Shown: positions 25,245-34,281 of the stretch, piece after piece | How positions within the stretch are numbered: the first letter of the stretch is position 1 | Layout of the letters: each line of letters starts with the position of its first letter | Assembly: GCF_000189275.1 (NCBI RefSeq) | Contig: NZ_AEVT01000122.1 | Location: forward strand, 1-64,000 | Direction of reading: 5' to 3' | Origin: Vibrio sinaloensis DSM 21326 | GTDB taxonomy: Bacteria; Pseudomonadota; Gammaproteobacteria; Enterobacterales; Vibrionaceae | DNA length: 64,000 nucleotides | The notes under the pieces: generated by a model | Told to the model about the DNA's origin: nothing | Seen by the model: the letters and a program-made list of their open reading frames with translations, nothing else | Database searches by the model: none | Translations under genes and position numbers: made by a program

Positions 25245-26603
25245 TCAGTGCTGCTCTGTATCCCTACTGTAGACCAAGGTTAACGCTTCTTTATCTTGCT
25301 CATTCGCAAAGACGAAGGTGCCGCCACCTTTACTCTTCGCTTTATACATCGCTTGATCTGCGCAGATCAACAGCTCCTCGTGACTCGTTCCGGAAAGTGG
25401 AAACGTGGCAATCCCGATACTGACACCTACCTGATAAGCGGATTGGTTGACGACAATGGGCCGCTCAACTTCTCGAATCATTTGCTCCGCTTTCTTGGAC
25501 ACTGAGCCGCTATCGATTAACAAGTCTAGGCATACCACAAACTCATCCCCCCCATAACGACCTACAATATCCGTTTTACGAGTACATCGACTCAGCCGAC
25601 TCGCGACGGTATGAAGCACTTCGTCTCCCACCTCGTGCCCGTGGGTATCATTAATGATTTTAAACTTATCCAAATCGATAAACAGTACTGCGACAGAAAG
25701 GCCGCTGCGTTGCGCTTTGCCGACGGCGGTTTTAAGACTCGATTCAAGAGAACGGCGATTTAGCAAGGAGGTTAAAGGATCACGCTCGGATAAATACTCT
25801 AGCGTTTTCTTCTGCTTCTCTAGCTCTTGGGTGTGTTTGTTGATCTCACTTTCCAACTGCGATTTGGTGTACACGCTATGTTCGAGCTCTTCACTCATGG
25901 AGTTAAAGGTTTTTCCCAGCAAACTGAACTCTGCATCCAGATTTTCACACTGAATACGGTGATCAAATCGACGCTGACGAATGTTTTCTATTGCCCGAGA
26001 AATGGCATTGGAACCTCTTTGGAACTTTTTAAGCAGCATAAAAGCGATAAAACTCATGCAGATAGAAAACAGAGTTAACACAACCGTCATTTGGCGCATG
26101 GTATTTTCTATTTTTGCATTGGTTTGCTGCAGTTCACGTTCATGCTGGGTTGCCAAATACTCGTACATGTTCTGAATAAGCACATTATATCGAGTCGTCA
26201 GCAATGCCCTGCGCTGGTCTATATGCACTTGCTTCATGTTTTGTTGAGCTTGAGCGTTTTGGAACTGCTTATCTTGCTCGATGAGTTCCGCAAACTGCTT
26301 TTTGACACGTTGAATTTTATTGATTTTTTTACTCGGGATCTGGGATCTTTCTAGGCTCTGCGATAAGAATTTTTTTTGCTCAATTAAACTTTCAAAACTG
26401 CGATCGTCCTTATACTGAAGGTAAAGCCACAGCTGGCCTTGTAATGCCGTCACCTCCGACTGGATATCAATTAATTGTGACTGAGTTTCGATCGCTGATA
26501 CGTGCTGCCGATAGAGACTATGCATAGAGAACGCCGTCGCCAAAGTCATCACTATGCTTGCCGCAAACAAGGTGTACATTTTTAGTGTTAACGAGTGCTT
26601 CAT
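25245..26603 (-). CDS. Diguanylate cyclase with periplasmic sensor (partner of the binding protein at 26600)
   Basis: The 452-residue protein has TM1 at residues 8-25, a periplasmic helical domain (about 30-165), TM2 (about 170-192), a HAMP-like segment (RAIENIRQRRFDH) and a coiled coil. A GGDEF domain from about 275 follows, with the intact active-site loop RYGGDEFVV and FIDLDKFKIINDTHGHEVGD. It should make c-di-GMP. The I-site RxxD may be present as RCTRKTD just before the active site. Its ATG overlaps the stop of the upstream binding-protein gene (ATGA), which argues for a two-protein sensor in which the binding protein controls the cyclase. Confidence 0.88.
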   Translation of the reverse strand: MKHSLTLKMYTLFAASIVMTLATAFSMHSLYRQHVSAIETQSQLIDIQSEVTALQGQLWLYLQYKDDRSFESLIEQKKFLSQSLERSQIPSKKINKIQRVKKQFAELIEQDKQFQNAQAQQNMKQVHIDQRRALLTTRYNVLIQNMYEYLATQHERELQQTNAKIENTMRQMTVVLTLFSICMSFIAFMLLKKFQRGSNAISRAIENIRQRRFDHRIQCENLDAEFSLLGKTFNSMSEELEHSVYTKSQLESEINKHTQELEKQKKTLEYLSERDPLTSLLNRRSLESSLKTAVGKAQRSGLSVAVLFIDLDKFKIINDTHGHEVGDEVLHTVASRLSRCTRKTDIVGRYGGDEFVVCLDLLIDSGSVSKKAEQMIREVERPIVVNQSAYQVGVSIGIATFPLSGTSHEELLICADQAMYKAKSKGGGTFVFANEQDKEALTLVYSRDTEQH

Positions 26604-27586
26604 TGTAATGAGGCCTCCCGTTTGAAATCAGAAAAAGCTTCACTCCTGACCATAGCGCGCACATCGACAGGCTCTCCTTGCAAGATATTTCGCTCAGACG
26701 CCCATCTCGCTTGCATTTGCAAGTTTGACAGCAAGATGTAGTCGTTAGTCAGACTGAAAATATAGTCATTCCAACTCCACTCGACTTGTTCAGGTTTGAT
26801 ATTGAGCTGCTCACTGATTAACGCGATACTTTCCACTGGATGCTCTTCAATCCAGGTGATGGCTTCTTCTATCGCCAGCAACATAGCTTTATCTCGTGCA
26901 TTCAACGCATCTACTGGTGACGTTGTCACAAGGTTAAATGTCAGTTGGAAGATACCTTCAGTTCCGAGATTGATGATAGGTAAAGAAGTGAGTTGAGAGG
27001 CTCTATAGCCGTATGGCTCCCAAATGGAAATCGCATCGACCTGATCCGAAAGCAGTGCATTAACCATGTCATCTGGCTTTAAATAAACTCGTTCAACCTG
27101 CAAGTCTTGCAGCGCGTTAGAGATCAATAAAAAGTCGAAGTAATACTCGCTTGCACTGGCTTTGATGATACCTATTCGCTTATTTTCTAGGTCATGAATG
27201 CTGGTAATTTGATTTGGCGCTAAGGTGAGCAGCTTCAAGTCGTTGCTTGATTTAACGAAACTCGCAAGCAAAGCGATATTGTCATGATAGTAGCTATTAA
27301 ATAATGCGACAGTACCCGATGTAGTCGCATACTCTACCGCCCCTTCTTGCAATAACTCGGCGCAGTGCACGCCGCCTCGACAAGGTACGACTTCCACATT
27401 CAATCCCTGTTTCGCATAAAACCCTTGCTGCTGAGCGACGAAAAATGGCGTGCTAAGTGGTGTTAGCGAAACGGAAACTTTCACTTTTTCAACGTTGACC
27501 ACGGGTGAGGTCACGGGCTTGTTGACTGAAAACCAACCCAAACCGATGATCAAGACTAATGCCACCACTGCTACTATCTTTTTCAC
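26600..27586 (-). CDS. NMT1/THI5-type substrate-binding protein, membrane-anchored
   Basis: The protein (about 328 residues) has an N-terminal hydrophobic segment (KKIVAVVALVLIIGLGWF) and an NMT1/SsuA-type binding domain (KVSVSLTPLSTPFFVAQQQG, YAKQGLNVEVVPCRGG, ISIWEPYGYRASQL). Relatives bind sulfonates, nitrate/bicarbonate or pyrimidine precursors. I prefer the GTG start at 27586, seven bases after GGGA; a TTG 14 codons upstream has no ribosome site. No permease or ATPase is near; instead it is translationally coupled to a diguanylate cyclase. A sensory role, like that of NspS with MbaA in V. cholerae, is inferred. Confidence 0.8.
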   Translation of the reverse strand: MKKIVAVVALVLIIGLGWFSVNKPVTSPVVNVEKVKVSVSLTPLSTPFFVAQQQGFYAKQGLNVEVVPCRGGVHCAELLQEGAVEYATTSGTVALFNSYYHDNIALLASFVKSSNDLKLLTLAPNQITSIHDLENKRIGIIKASASEYYFDFLLISNALQDLQVERVYLKPDDMVNALLSDQVDAISIWEPYGYRASQLTSLPIINLGTEGIFQLTFNLVTTSPVDALNARDKAMLLAIEEAITWIEEHPVESIALISEQLNIKPEQVEWSWNDYIFSLTNDYILLSNLQMQARWASERNILQGEPVDVRAMVRSEAFSDFKREASLQ

Positions 27587-27710
27587 GTCATGTCCCAATG
27601 CGCATTGTTTTATATATAGTGTAGTCAATAAGTGCCTGTTGGGAGGTGATTACCCTTATAAAAGCAAAGGTAATTAACGCAATTGATGAGAGGCTTAGAG
27701 CAACAACAGC

Positions 27711-28487
27711 CTAGAGCAAATGTTCAACCGAAGCGAGCCAACTCGGGGCATTCGAGCGGTACCAGTCAATAAACTTAGCCGCTTCTGGCTTGCGACGCTG
27801 AGTCAAAAGGTTAGTGACTTCGACGATTATCCACGCTTTAGCGAGAACCAAATGCCGTATTAACTGCGCTTCAGACAAGCGAGAATTAAACATTCGATAC
27901 TGAGCGATAATTTGCCGATAATCCTCCTCTGTTCCCAAACCTTTAACGAGAGGCGCGAGATCGATGGCTGGGCTTGCGCAGCCAAAACGCTCCCAGTCAA
28001 ACAACACTAACTCACCATTAAGCCGCTTTCCCCAGTTCCCACTGTTGCTATCCCCTGAGATCAGGCCGTGGTGAGAAAACAGCTCGTGTGATTGAGCACT
28101 AAAGTCTAACAAGTGTCTATTCGCTCCAGTTGGCAGCGATAGATGATCAAGCGCTCGCAGGGTATCTTTGCTTGTCCATAGATGGCGTTTAAACAAAAAG
28201 CCTTGATCTGCATCTGCGCTATGGATAGAAGCAAGCTGACGAAACGTCTCCTCTTGGTTGACTAATTCCGCCAAATCAATCGATGTTGGAATATATTCCA
28301 AAAACAATGTTCTGTTTTCTTGGTGCAGCAGCTGCGGCGTGTTCACACCATCTAAAAGAACATTAGCGTGAGTGTAAAATGCAATCTCTACGTCAGAGGC
28401 TTCATGTTTCACGATACATTGCTGCCCTGCAAACTCGCCAAGGTGAACTTTTGCGCTACCCATTTGGGCTAAGTTTTTGTTAGACAT
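27711..28487 (-). CDS. APH-family small-molecule kinase
   Basis: The protein (about 258 residues) is of the aminoglycoside/choline/fructosamine kinase fold. The catalytic loop is HGLISGDSNSGNWG (His-Gly, Asp, Asn in the expected spacing, about residues 150-163), and the metal-binding motif is LFDWER about 12 residues later. The N-lobe is short (AQMGSAKVHLGEFAGQQCIVKH). The start is ATG 28487 rather than an upstream TTG. It lies eight codons after the deacylase gene and is probably co-transcribed with it. The substrate (a sugar, amine or thiamine precursor) cannot be told; a resistance role is not implied. Confidence 0.75.
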   Translation of the reverse strand: MSNKNLAQMGSAKVHLGEFAGQQCIVKHEASDVEIAFYTHANVLLDGVNTPQLLHQENRTLFLEYIPTSIDLAELVNQEETFRQLASIHSADADQGFLFKRHLWTSKDTLRALDHLSLPTGANRHLLDFSAQSHELFSHHGLISGDSNSGNWGKRLNGELVLFDWERFGCASPAIDLAPLVKGLGTEEDYRQIIAQYRMFNSRLSEAQLIRHLVLAKAWIIVEVTNLLTQRRKPEAAKFIDWYRSNAPSWLASVEHLL

Positions 28488-28522
28488 TTTCTGTGCTCTT
28501 CTCAATAACAGCAAAAACTCGA

Positions 28523-29005
28523 TTACTTGCTAACATCAAGCCACTGCCCACCTGTTAACTCACTGAGGTCGCTCGGCTTAAGCTTAAATACAGAATTTGG
28601 AGTACCCGCCGCAGCCCAAATCTCATCATAGTTAAGTAAGTCGTTATCCAACAGAGTAATGACGTCGTTTGAGTGCGCAACCGGAGGAACACCACCGATG
28701 GCAAAGCCAACTTTATCGCGTACAAATGCGGCATTTGCCTTCGCTAAACGAAAGCCTGTGGCCTGTTGAACCTTGTCGCTGCAGACTTGATTGGTGCCCG
28801 ATGCCACCACTAATATGGCTTCTTCAGTGAGTGCATTTTTGAAAATAAGTGACTTAGCAATTTGCGCCACTGTACAACCGATCGCATCAGCCGCTTCTAC
28901 CGCAGTACGCGTAGAATCAGGCATCTGCACCACCGAAAATTCTTGACCATGTTGAGTAAGGAAGGCTTGGACACGCTGGGATGAGGATTTCAGTTCCGTT
29001 GACAT
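28523..29005 (-). CDS. YbaK/ProX-type aminoacyl-tRNA deacylase
   Basis: The protein (about 160 residues) has the YbaK/EbsC fold with AQIAKSLIFKN (the conserved Lys in the substrate pocket), VVASGTNQVCSDKV and AIGGVPPVAHSND (the GxxPP loop). Members hydrolyse mischarged Cys- or Ala-tRNAPro and similar errors in trans. Closest by eye is the YeaK/ProX-like group. The start at 29005 follows GGAG by five bases; upstream GTG is less likely. First gene of a probable two-gene unit with the kinase at 27711. Confidence 0.82.
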   Translation of the reverse strand: MSTELKSSSQRVQAFLTQHGQEFSVVQMPDSTRTAVEAADAIGCTVAQIAKSLIFKNALTEEAILVVASGTNQVCSDKVQQATGFRLAKANAAFVRDKVGFAIGGVPPVAHSNDVITLLDNDLLNYDEIWAAAGTPNSVFKLKPSDLSELTGGQWLDVSK

Positions 29006-29139
29006 ACACACTCCATTGATTAAGAACCTGATTTAGTTAAAAGTCTGATTGAAAAGAGTACGCAAAAACAGAAGATTTGCTTAGTACTCATTCAACTTTT
29101 TACAAAAAATGAGCACAAGGTCGAGGTAGCAAGAAGAAT

Positions 29140-29169
29140 AAAAAAAGAGCAACCACAACGGGCTGCTCT
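29140..29169 (-). terminator. Terminator of adhP
   Basis: On the minus strand AGAGCAGCC and GGTTGCTCT (one G-U) form a 9-bp stem followed by seven T. It lies 50 bases past the adhP stop. Confidence 0.85.
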
Positions 29170-29218
29170 CAATTTAGCGAAGTTTACATTAAACCGGTAA
29201 CGAGATACGAAAGAGCGG

Positions 29219-30235
29219 TTAGCTCATTTCCATCACAATTCGGCCTGTGATCTCGCCTTTTTCCATGTCGGCAAAAATGTCGTTAATGTCTTCCAGTTTC
29301 TTGGTCTCCGTAATGGCTTTCACCTTACCTTCAGCCGCGAACTGCAAACACTCTTGTAGATCTTTACGCGTACCGACAATAGAACCAATCACTTTGACGC
29401 CATTGAGAACGGTATCGAAGATAGGAATAGGCATTTCCTCTGGAGGAAGACCAACAAGCACGCAGGCACCACCACGACGAATAGAACGATAAGCCTCTTC
29501 AAATGCTGGCTTAGATACTGCGGTACACACCACACCATGGACACCACCATTGGTGATTTCACCGATACGCTGAGAAGGTTTCTCTTTCATAAAGTCGATA
29601 CAGTGAGTTGCACCCAGCTCTTTCGCTAAAGCTAACTTCTCTTCACCTGTATCAACCGCAATGACATTCATCCCCATCGCAACCGCATACTGAATCGCCA
29701 AGTGCCCCAGTCCACCAGCACCAATAATCGCCACCCACTGACCAGGTTTCACATCGGTCACTTTAAGCGCTTTGTAGGTCGTCACACCAGCACAGAATAG
29801 AGGCGCCGCATCGACATAGTTGAGCGATTCAGGCAACTTAACCACATATTCACCATGCGCTAGACAAAACTCAGCATAACCTCCGTCTACAGAGTAGCCC
29901 GCGTTATGTTGATCTAAGCAAAGCGTTTCTTGCCCTTCTAGGCAGTAATCACAGTGACCACAAGCACTGTATAACCAAGGAACGCCGACTCTGTCACCAA
30001 CTTTGAGGTGTTTGATTTCGCTGCCTACTTCGACAATCTCGCCGACGCCTTCATGGCCGGGGACCAGTGGCATTTTAGGTTTAACAGGCCAATCACCATG
30101 GCAAGCATGTAAATCGGTATGACACACACCACATGCATGGATCTTTACCAATACGTCTCTTGGCTTAATATTCGGAAGTGGGATGTCTTTTATCTCAAGA
30201 GGCCCTTTAAACTCACTGACAACTGCAGCTTTCAT
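29219..30235 (-). CDS. adhP: Zinc-dependent alcohol dehydrogenase AdhP
   Basis: The 338-residue medium-chain dehydrogenase has catalytic-zinc ligands Cys in [11 protein letters not shown] and His-Glu in [10 protein letters not shown], and four structural-zinc cysteines in [17 protein letters not shown]. The NAD-binding [11 protein letters not shown] is near residue 173. It is of the AdhP type (propanol-preferring, NAD-linked), oxidising or forming short alcohols in the cytoplasm. GGAG lies seven bases before the ATG. Each subunit binds two zinc ions. Remarkably, both a Fur box (30257-30271) and a Zur box (30358-30369) lie upstream. Confidence 0.9.
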   Translation of the reverse strand: MKAAVVSEFKGPLEIKDIPLPNIKPRDVLVKIHACGVCHTDLHACHGDWPVKPKMPLVPGHEGVGEIVEVGSEIKHLKVGDRVGVPWLYSACGHCDYCLEGQETLCLDQHNAGYSVDGGYAEFCLAHGEYVVKLPESLNYVDAAPLFCAGVTTYKALKVTDVKPGQWVAIIGAGGLGHLAIQYAVAMGMNVIAVDTGEEKLALAKELGATHCIDFMKEKPSQRIGEITNGGVHGVVCTAVSKPAFEEAYRSIRRGGACVLVGLPPEEMPIPIFDTVLNGVKVIGSIVGTRKDLQECLQFAAEGKVKAITETKKLEDINDIFADMEKGEITGRIVMEMS

Positions 30236-30256
30236 ATCCGTCTCCAACCTTGTAAA

Positions 30257-30271
30257 TGATATTTATTATCA
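30257..30271. promoter_or_regulatory. Fur box before adhP
   Basis: TGATATTTATTATCA matches the 7-1-7 Fur consensus TGATAAT-N-ATTATCA at 13 of 14 positions. It lies 22 bases before the adhP ATG, over the likely transcription start and leader. Confidence 0.75.
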
Positions 30272-30357
30272 TTTGATCGAAAAAGACTTGTCTGTGAGCT
30301 ATTTCATATAAATTTCAACCAAATCCAATTTATTCCATTAATATCAATAGTTTAGTT

Positions 30358-30369
30358 ATGTTATAACAT
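30358..30369. promoter_or_regulatory. Zur box 1, upstream of adhP
   Basis: Perfect palindrome ATGTTATAACAT, core GTTATAACAT at 30360-30369. It lies about 120 bases before adhP and just beyond the end of the CopD-like gene on the same strand, so adhP is the only sensible target. Confidence 0.7.
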
Positions 30370-30393
30370 TTCTAGTAACTTAATCATCACTAA

Positions 30394-30837
30394 CTACATT
30401 AACCAACCTACGCGAAATGAAACGCCAACTAGGACAAACAGAATCGAAAACAAGGTCACTGGAATAATATGTAAAGCCATATCAATTAAGTTGGCTTGAG
30501 AAAGTTTGGGAATGACTCTAAATCTCGCATCCAAAGCAAAAATAAAGGTCAATGCCAACAACGTCAGTTTGACCGCAATACCATGAGCAAGAGGGATCGA
30601 CATGTCAAACCACAAGCTGACGTCCGGCAGCATGCGATAAGCCAACATTAAACCAGTAATAATCTGAATCACAAGCGCGGGCATTCCTACCCGTTCGTAC
30701 ACGGATTCAAACTCTAGCAGCCGGGTCGGGTTGCGCTCACGTAATACTCTTGGTAACACGACAACCGCTAGCACGATGTGTCCCCCAGTCCAAATCGTTG
30801 CCGCAATAAGATGCAGTGATAGAAGGATCCCATACAT
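30394..30837 (-). CDS. CopD-family membrane protein
   Basis: The 147-residue protein has four membrane helices and the CopD-family pattern: a His in LLSLHLIAATIWTGGHIVLA (helix 1), DARFRVIPKL in a loop and a His in DMALHIIPVT (helix 4). The conserved His residues could bind heme or copper. CopD proteins are linked to copper handling, but many stand-alone small members have unknown roles. The gene stands alone on the minus strand between the endopeptidase and adhP. Confidence 0.75.
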   Translation of the reverse strand: MYGILLSLHLIAATIWTGGHIVLAVVVLPRVLRERNPTRLLEFESVYERVGMPALVIQIITGLMLAYRMLPDVSLWFDMSIPLAHGIAVKLTLLALTFIFALDARFRVIPKLSQANLIDMALHIIPVTLFSILFVLVGVSFRVGWLM

Positions 30838-30991
30838 ACGTCCACACTCCTTAATTTACGCTCAAGCGCGAACATCTATAGTGCAGCAATTGTCGTTGCA
30901 ATGATTTGATCTCAGCACGCTAGATTAGAACTATTATTATTCCCATCAATATAACCAAATAAACAGCTCAGCGTAGCGGTTCACCGTCCAT

Positions 30992-32251
30992 CTAGCTTTT
31001 GCCCTCTTTTAACACCTTTTCATCAAATGCATCAACACGAGCTAAAAACGACGCTTTCTCGTCCTTGGATATAGAAGACGCAAGTGGCAGATTGGCTTTC
31101 ATGGGATCGACAGCGCGATTACGCACTAGCACTTCAAAATGTAAGTGAGGGCCAGTAAGACGTCCGGTTGCTCCAGACAGTGCGATTTTTTGCCCCCGAG
31201 TCACATGCTGTCCTTTCTTCACCAAGAACTTGCTCAAGTGCAAATAGCGCGTTGTATAAACGCTGTTGTGCTCAATGACCAGGTACTTGCCAGCATAAGG
31301 ATGATTTCTAACACCAACCACTTTGCCGTCACCAATCGAGTAAATAGGAGCCCCAATCGGCGTGGCGAAATCAGTACCATTATGAGGGGAAATACGCCCA
31401 GTCACTGGATGCCTGCGCTTGGGGTTAAATGCTGAGGTGATTCGACGATATTGCCTATCAATTGGGTATCGACTAAATGCTCTTTCTAAGCTTTGACCAT
31501 GTCTATCGTAAAAGCGGCCATCATCAGCGAGAAAAGCGGCAACTTCGCCCCTTGCTAAATGAAATGAGATGGCTTGAATCTCAGTGTTTCCCGTTGGATG
31601 ATCATCCAGAAACTGCTCTTTAACCATCACATCGAACCGATCTCCCGCACGTAATGAGCGCTTAAAATCAACCTTGTCACGTAACACGCGAGTAATGTTA
31701 CCTATCTGATTTGAAGATAACCCCAGTTTATGCGCCGACAATGAGAAACTGCCATTGATCTCACCTGAGTAGAGCGTGTCACGCCATACTCCTTCTTCTT
31801 CGATCCATTGATAGGCGTATTCATCGTCAGACGTTTTACTATAGACCGCCTTTTCGACCAAACTGACGTGATACGTGAGGCTCAATAGCTGGTGGTTGCC
31901 ATCTATTTCAAACTCCAGATAGTCACCTGGTTTGATGGTATCCAACTGTAAAGTCGCCTGATCGGCTACCAAGACTTGCAGCAACTGCTCATAGGGCAAC
32001 TTCCAAGCTGAAAAAATATCGCTGAGTGTATCCCCCACTTTGACAAAATAGTGAATCTTAGTGGATGCGTTGGCTAGCTTAACCTTGTCTGCTGGCTCTA
32101 AACCAAGTGTGGTAGATGCATGTTTACCTTGATAGGGAGTAACAGTAATTTGAGTGGTGTTAGCGGCTTTATCTTTGGGTATGGAAAGATAAGCCGCACA
32201 CGAGAAAGCACCAACCGCGACGGCAATTAGGATCAATCTGAAGTTTTTCAT
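30992..32251 (-). CDS. M23 peptidoglycan DD-endopeptidase, ShyB-like
   Basis: The protein (about 419 residues) has an N-terminal membrane anchor (residues 3-24), a LysM/OapA-like segment (VKVGDTLSDIFSAW) and a C-terminal LytM/M23 domain. Zinc ligands are visible as His in SPHNGTDFATP (HxxxD) and as HLHFEV near the end. It cuts cross-links in periplasmic murein so that the wall can grow. In V. cholerae the paralog ShyB is Zur-repressed; here a Zur box lies 32-45 bases before the ATG, so this is the likely ortholog. Divergent from the aspartoacylase-like gene. Confidence 0.85.
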   Translation of the reverse strand: MKNFRLILIAVAVGAFSCAAYLSIPKDKAANTTQITVTPYQGKHASTTLGLEPADKVKLANASTKIHYFVKVGDTLSDIFSAWKLPYEQLLQVLVADQATLQLDTIKPGDYLEFEIDGNHQLLSLTYHVSLVEKAVYSKTSDDEYAYQWIEEEGVWRDTLYSGEINGSFSLSAHKLGLSSNQIGNITRVLRDKVDFKRSLRAGDRFDVMVKEQFLDDHPTGNTEIQAISFHLARGEVAAFLADDGRFYDRHGQSLERAFSRYPIDRQYRRITSAFNPKRRHPVTGRISPHNGTDFATPIGAPIYSIGDGKVVGVRNHPYAGKYLVIEHNSVYTTRYLHLSKFLVKKGQHVTRGQKIALSGATGRLTGPHLHFEVLVRNRAVDPMKANLPLASSISKDEKASFLARVDAFDEKVLKEGKS

Positions 32252-32282
32252 GAAAACGTAATGACACAATAAAATTTAATGT

Positions 32283-32296
32283 TATGTTATAACATA
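32283..32296. promoter_or_regulatory. Zur box 2, between the endopeptidase and the aspartoacylase-like gene
   Basis: The perfect 14-bp palindrome TATGTTATAACATA lies in the 115-base divergent gap. It is 32 bases from the endopeptidase ATG and 71 from that of the aspartoacylase-like gene, so one site may control both. Confidence 0.8.
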
Positions 32297-32366
32297 CCCA
32301 TCGTTACTTAAATCAAGAAAAGGTCAAAATAGGATTGGGGTAAACCACCCGCCTCAGGAATGCATA

Positions 32367-33230
32367 ATGGAAAACATCACTAATATCTTGCTGGTCTCCG
32401 GAACCCACGGCAATGAGCTCTCTGGTTTGTATCTACAAAAGTTGATTAAAGACGGAAGATATGACGCGAATCGCAGTACTTTCTCTACCTCTCTTTTAAC
32501 AGGCAACCCTGAAGCCGTTCAACAGCAATGTCGATTCTTAGATATGGATTTGAATAGACAGTTCAGCACGTCGCGCCAAGAAGCAACCAGTAAGGAAGCC
32601 AAGCGATCTCAGGCGCTTATCACTCAGTATGCAGATAATGAAAAGCAGTTGATCATAGATTTGCATAACACCACCAGTAACATGGGGGCGACGCTGATCT
32701 TACTGAGTGAATCGCCCTTTTATACAAAGATGGGGGCCTATGTAAAACAGCGCATGCCTGACGCAAACATTCTATTCGAAACGCGAACATCGTGGCCGGA
32801 ACAACCCTATTTATGCACTATGGGTCAATATGGCGTGATGATTGAGGTCGGCGCTCAAGCTCATGGCTCGTTAAAATCAGAGACGCTCGATCTGATGAAA
32901 AGGATGACAACGGCGGTGCTTGATTACATCGAAAAGTCGAATCTTGGTCAGCTAGATCAACTAAACGCTTACGAAGCCTATTTCTATCTCGAAGAGGTTG
33001 TTGTACCACTGGATCAAGATGGTCAACGACTCGCGCTTGTTCACCCTACGGTATGTGGCCAAGACTTTCAGCCTGTGTATCCAGGAGAGCCATTATTGGC
33101 AACCTTCATGGGCAGCGATATCCATTGGCAAGGCGAGCATGAAATCTATCCTCACTTCATCAACGAAGCCGCCTATTGCGCCAGTAACATCGCAATGGCA
33201 CTGGCAGAAAAGAAACATATTGAGGTGTAA
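32367..33230 (+). CDS. Aspartoacylase-family zinc hydrolase
   Basis: The 287-residue protein is of the AstE/aspartoacylase family (M14-like). Zinc ligands His and Glu lie in SGTHGNELSG (about residues 12-21) and His in IIDLHNTTSNMG (about 95-106). The arginine motif is DLNRQFS, and the catalytic Glu is in MIEVGAQAHG. The family removes acyl groups from N-acyl amino acids such as N-acetyl-aspartate. Its place in the Zur-box cluster suggests a role under zinc limitation, perhaps release of amino acid or a ligand; the substrate is unknown. Confidence 0.8.
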   Translation: MENITNILLVSGTHGNELSGLYLQKLIKDGRYDANRSTFSTSLLTGNPEAVQQQCRFLDMDLNRQFSTSRQEATSKEAKRSQALITQYADNEKQLIIDLHNTTSNMGATLILLSESPFYTKMGAYVKQRMPDANILFETRTSWPEQPYLCTMGQYGVMIEVGAQAHGSLKSETLDLMKRMTTAVLDYIEKSNLGQLDQLNAYEAYFYLEEVVVPLDQDGQRLALVHPTVCGQDFQPVYPGEPLLATFMGSDIHWQGEHEIYPHFINEAAYCASNIAMALAEKKHIEV

Positions 33231-33233
33231 AGA

Positions 33234-33267
33234 AAAGCCTGAGGTCCACATTCACGCCTCAGGCTTT
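33234..33267. terminator. Bidirectional terminator
   Basis: AAAGCCTGAGG (33234-33244) and CCTCAGGCTTT (33257-33267) form a perfect 11-bp stem between two convergent genes. The A-rich and T-rich flanks suit both directions. Confidence 0.85.
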
Positions 33268-33270
33268 ACT

Positions 33271-34281
33271 CTAGCCTTGTAAACAATCAAGCAGTTTACT
33301 TTCTAGATGCTCTTCTAACTCGGTTGCAATCAACTCTATTCGGCTCTCAACACACTCGTCCAACTCAACCTTCGTCAAACCATCCTTGGTAAGGTTGTAA
33401 CCAAATATGCCATTTGAGGTGATGAAAACTGCTTTCATTCGTTCCACATTGAGCGTGGAAAATACGGCCTCAAGCTGAGTTTGCTCGAACACTTTATTCG
33501 CCGCAAACCGCCACCCAACACTTAGGAAACCTTCGCCTTTATTCGTTGCTTTCAGCACGCCACTTTCTGGCATTGGCAGTTCTGAGGCCATTGGTTTCTC
33601 TTGCCCATGATGATGATGGTGATGGTGGTGACCGAGCGCTGCATCAATGTCGGCCGTATCTTCAAACTCTTCAAAAGGGACGTTGCCATGCTGTGCGAAA
33701 ATAACTCGTGTATTTGGTCGCCCTACTTTCTCTACATATGCATCAAGCGACGCCGCTTCATCTGCACAATACAAATCACACTTATGACCTACCACGGTAT
33801 CCGCAATCATGATCTGCTGATTGAAGGTTTCATGCTCAGTATATCTGGCATCACTGAGATTACGCGCATCCACCAAGGTGATATTTTTTTGCAGAGAGAG
33901 CAGCTCTCGATAGTAGTCAGTAGAAAGTACTTGAAGCACTTCTTTAGGATGACCAAGCCCTGTAGGCTCGATCAAAAGACGATCCGGCTTGGCCTCTGAC
34001 AGCAGTTGGTTTAAGGCAATTTGCATCGGCAGTCCCGCAGCGCAGCACATACATCCACCCGGAACTTCACGAATGAAAACTTGCTGCTGTGTCGATTGTT
34101 GACCGCTAAACAAGCTACCGTCTACGCCGATTTCACCAAATTCGTTCACTAATACTGCCCAGCGCTCATTGCTAGGTTTGTTCTTCATTAAGTTGAGGAT
34201 CACCGAGGTTTTGCCGACACCAAGAAAACCAGTGATGATATTGGTGGGTACCCCTTTAATTGGTACGTTATCAGAGTTCAT
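33271..34281 (-). CDS. COG0523 GTPase metallochaperone with His8 stretch
   Basis: The 336-residue protein has the P-loop GFLGVGKTS (residues 18-26), the COG0523 metal motif GGCMCC (CxCC, about 75-80) and a GTP-specificity segment near GHKCDLY. An eight-His run around residue 220 joins the GTPase and CobW C-terminal domains and probably holds Zn(II). COG0523 members under Zur control (ZagA/ZigA/YeiR type) deliver zinc to key enzymes when zinc is scarce. It overlaps the gamma-carbonic-anhydrase gene by 11 bases and is last in the operon zur-pyrC2-yrdA2-COG0523, which supports this role. Confidence 0.9.
   Translation of the reverse strand: MNSDNVPIKGVPTNIITGFLGVGKTSVILNLMKNKPSNERWAVLVNEFGEIGVDGSLFSGQQSTQQQVFIREVPGGCMCCAAGLPMQIALNQLLSEAKPDRLLIEPTGLGHPKEVLQVLSTDYYRELLSLQKNITLVDARNLSDARYTEHETFNQQIMIADTVVGHKCDLYCADEAASLDAYVEKVGRPNTRVIFAQHGNVPFEEFEDTADIDAALGHHHHHHHHGQEKPMASELPMPESGVLKATNKGEGFLSVGWRFAANKVFEQTQLEAVFSTLNVERMKAVFITSNGIFGYNLTKDGLTKVELDECVESRIELIATELEEHLESKLLDCLQG

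Noticed and set aside
33595-33640. Simple ATG-rich repeat (plus strand ATGATGATGGTGATGG)
   Set aside because: It is the reverse complement of the His8 codons in the COG0523 gene, not an independent repeat.
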